DNA from: Bacteroidales bacterium
GTDB lineage: Bacteria > Bacteroidota > Bacteroidia > Bacteroidales > UBA932
Assembly: GCA_004552615.1 (NCBI GenBank)
Contig: SFNZ01000021.1
Location: 1 to 23,952, forward strand
DNA length: 23,952 nt
Direction: 5' to 3'
Below are positions 23,369 to 23,952 of the stretch, piece by piece; the first letter of the stretch is position 1; each line of letters starts with the position of its first letter. The translations under genes and the position numbers were made by a program. Under the pieces are notes generated by a model. That model was given only the letters and a program-made list of their open reading frames with translations. It did not search any database and was not told the DNA's origin.

Positions 23369-23376
23369 TATCTTTG
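23369..23376 (+). promoter_or_regulatory. Probable -7 box for the terminal ATPase gene (TATCTTTG)
   Basis: Exact match to TAnnTTTG. It predicts a start near 23382 and a leader of about 20 bases before the ATG at 23402. The region 21 bases upstream reads TTTA and falls inside operator copy 2. Confidence 0.5.
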
Positions 23377-23401
23377 TCTCATCATCAATGATTAATGAGT
23401 T

Positions 23402-23952
23402 ATGGAGCTTGCAGAATTACAACCGTTATATGATAATTATCATAGGAAGATCGCAAAAATCAGTTTGAGATTCAAGCGTTATCTTTATGATCAGATTAAT
23501 TGGGAGTCCCGCATCATCAGTATAAAAGGAGCACGAGGTGTGGGAAAGACCACAATGCTTCTTCAGCATATTCTGGAGAACTACGAAGATATTGATCGTA
23601 CACTGTATGTTTCATTGGACGATCTCTGGTTTGCAACCCATAATTTGATTGATCTCGTTGATTGGGCTGACAGGCATGGTATTATGAGGCTATATCTGGA
23701 TGAGGTTCACCGTTACGAAGGGTGGTCTCTTGTATTGAAAAACATCTATGACAATTATCCCGATATGAGCATTGTATATACCGGAAGTTCACTCTTGGTG
23801 ATGGACAATGCAAACGTAGATATGTCACGACGCCAGACTTCGTATACGATGCATGGAATGTCATTCCGTGAATATCTCGAAATTGAAGATATTATGCACA
23901 TTAATCCTGTTTCGATTGATGATTTGTTGCATCGGCACGTAAAAATCGCCAT
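23402..23952 (+). CDS. AAA_14-type ATPase (DUF4143-family N-terminus), partial
   Basis: The frame from the ATG at 23402 is open for 183 codons to the right edge, so the C-terminal part is missing. The N-terminus (MELAELQPLYDNYHRKIAKI) is followed by a P-loop ATPase: Walker A GARGVGKT (43-50), Walker B LYLDEVH (97-103) and a sensor-like IVYTGSSLL (124-132). The phrase MHGMSFREYLEIE (150-162) is typical of AAA_14 proteins, which usually carry a DUF4143 domain after it. Function in this family is unknown; roles with nucleases, defence or toxin-antitoxin-like control have been considered. Codon use is richer in A/T than the rest of the window (many TTA, AAT, GAT, TAT). That hints at horizontal acquisition. 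It has its own promoter box and two operator-like palindromes upstream. Confidence 0.85.
   Translation, partial: MELAELQPLYDNYHRKIAKISLRFKRYLYDQINWESRIISIKGARGVGKTTMLLQHILENYEDIDRTLYVSLDDLWFATHNLIDLVDWADRHGIMRLYLDEVHRYEGWSLVLKNIYDNYPDMSIVYTGSSLLVMDNANVDMSRRQTSYTMHGMSFREYLEIEDIMHINPVSIDDLLHRHVKIA

Overview
The window looks like chromosome from the phylum Bacteroidota, most likely order Bacteroidales. Three things point there: a complete Bat (Bacteroides aerotolerance) operon, several TAnnTTTG boxes (the Bacteroidota -7 promoter element) placed just upstream of genes, and the mix of protein families (secreted GH2 beta-galactosidase, AspT-like exchanger with RCK_C domains, bacterial acyl-ACP thioesterase, split ResB/CcsA cytochrome c maturation). 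Most genes are fairly GC-rich and tightly packed; the last gene is visibly richer in A+T. I cannot name a genus. I saw no rRNA, tRNA, CRISPR array, insertion sequence or integrase, and no gene-free stretch longer than about 185 bases.

Layout. (1) 1-1325, minus strand: truA followed by an ExbB/TolQ/MotA-type proton channel gene cut by the left edge. (2) 1375-9728, plus strand: moxR, a DUF58 gene, a membrane-anchored 328-aa gene, batA, batB, batC and one large gene that joins batD and batE in a single reading frame. Gaps are 0-27 bases or overlaps, so this is one operon. (3) 9746-14917, same strand with short gaps: a secreted calcineurin-like phosphoesterase fused to a PQQ-type beta-propeller, then a secreted GH2 beta-galactosidase. 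(4) 14904-15455, minus strand: a SpoU/TrmH RNA 2'-O-methyltransferase whose stop lies inside the end of the beta-galactosidase gene. (5) 15628-20105, plus strand: glyA with its own promoter and terminator, then acyl-ACP thioesterase, AspT-type exchanger and a GTG-started NUDIX gene, nearly back to back. (6) 20179-23217, plus strand: resB, ccsA and a tri-haem cytochrome c peroxidase, ending in a strong hairpin. (7) 23402-end: a AAA_14-type ATPase, cut by the right edge, preceded by two near-identical 20-bp inverted repeats 32 bp apart.

How the parts work together. The Bat block pairs a MoxR AAA+ ATPase with three von Willebrand A-like proteins and TPR/BatD membrane proteins; such sets are thought to act as envelope chaperone or metal-insertion machines, but the exact function is unsettled. 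The ResB-CcsA-peroxidase block is self-consistent: System II attaches haem to CxxCH motifs, and the next gene carries three of them and should reduce peroxide in the periplasm. Both blocks would serve an anaerobe that meets oxygen.

Most worth checking: the twin operator-like palindromes before the terminal ATPase, the batD-batE fusion with a buried former signal peptide, the Val in place of the usual catalytic Asn in the thioesterase, the apparently leaderless resB start, and a perfect 16-bp palindrome at the predicted glyA transcription start.
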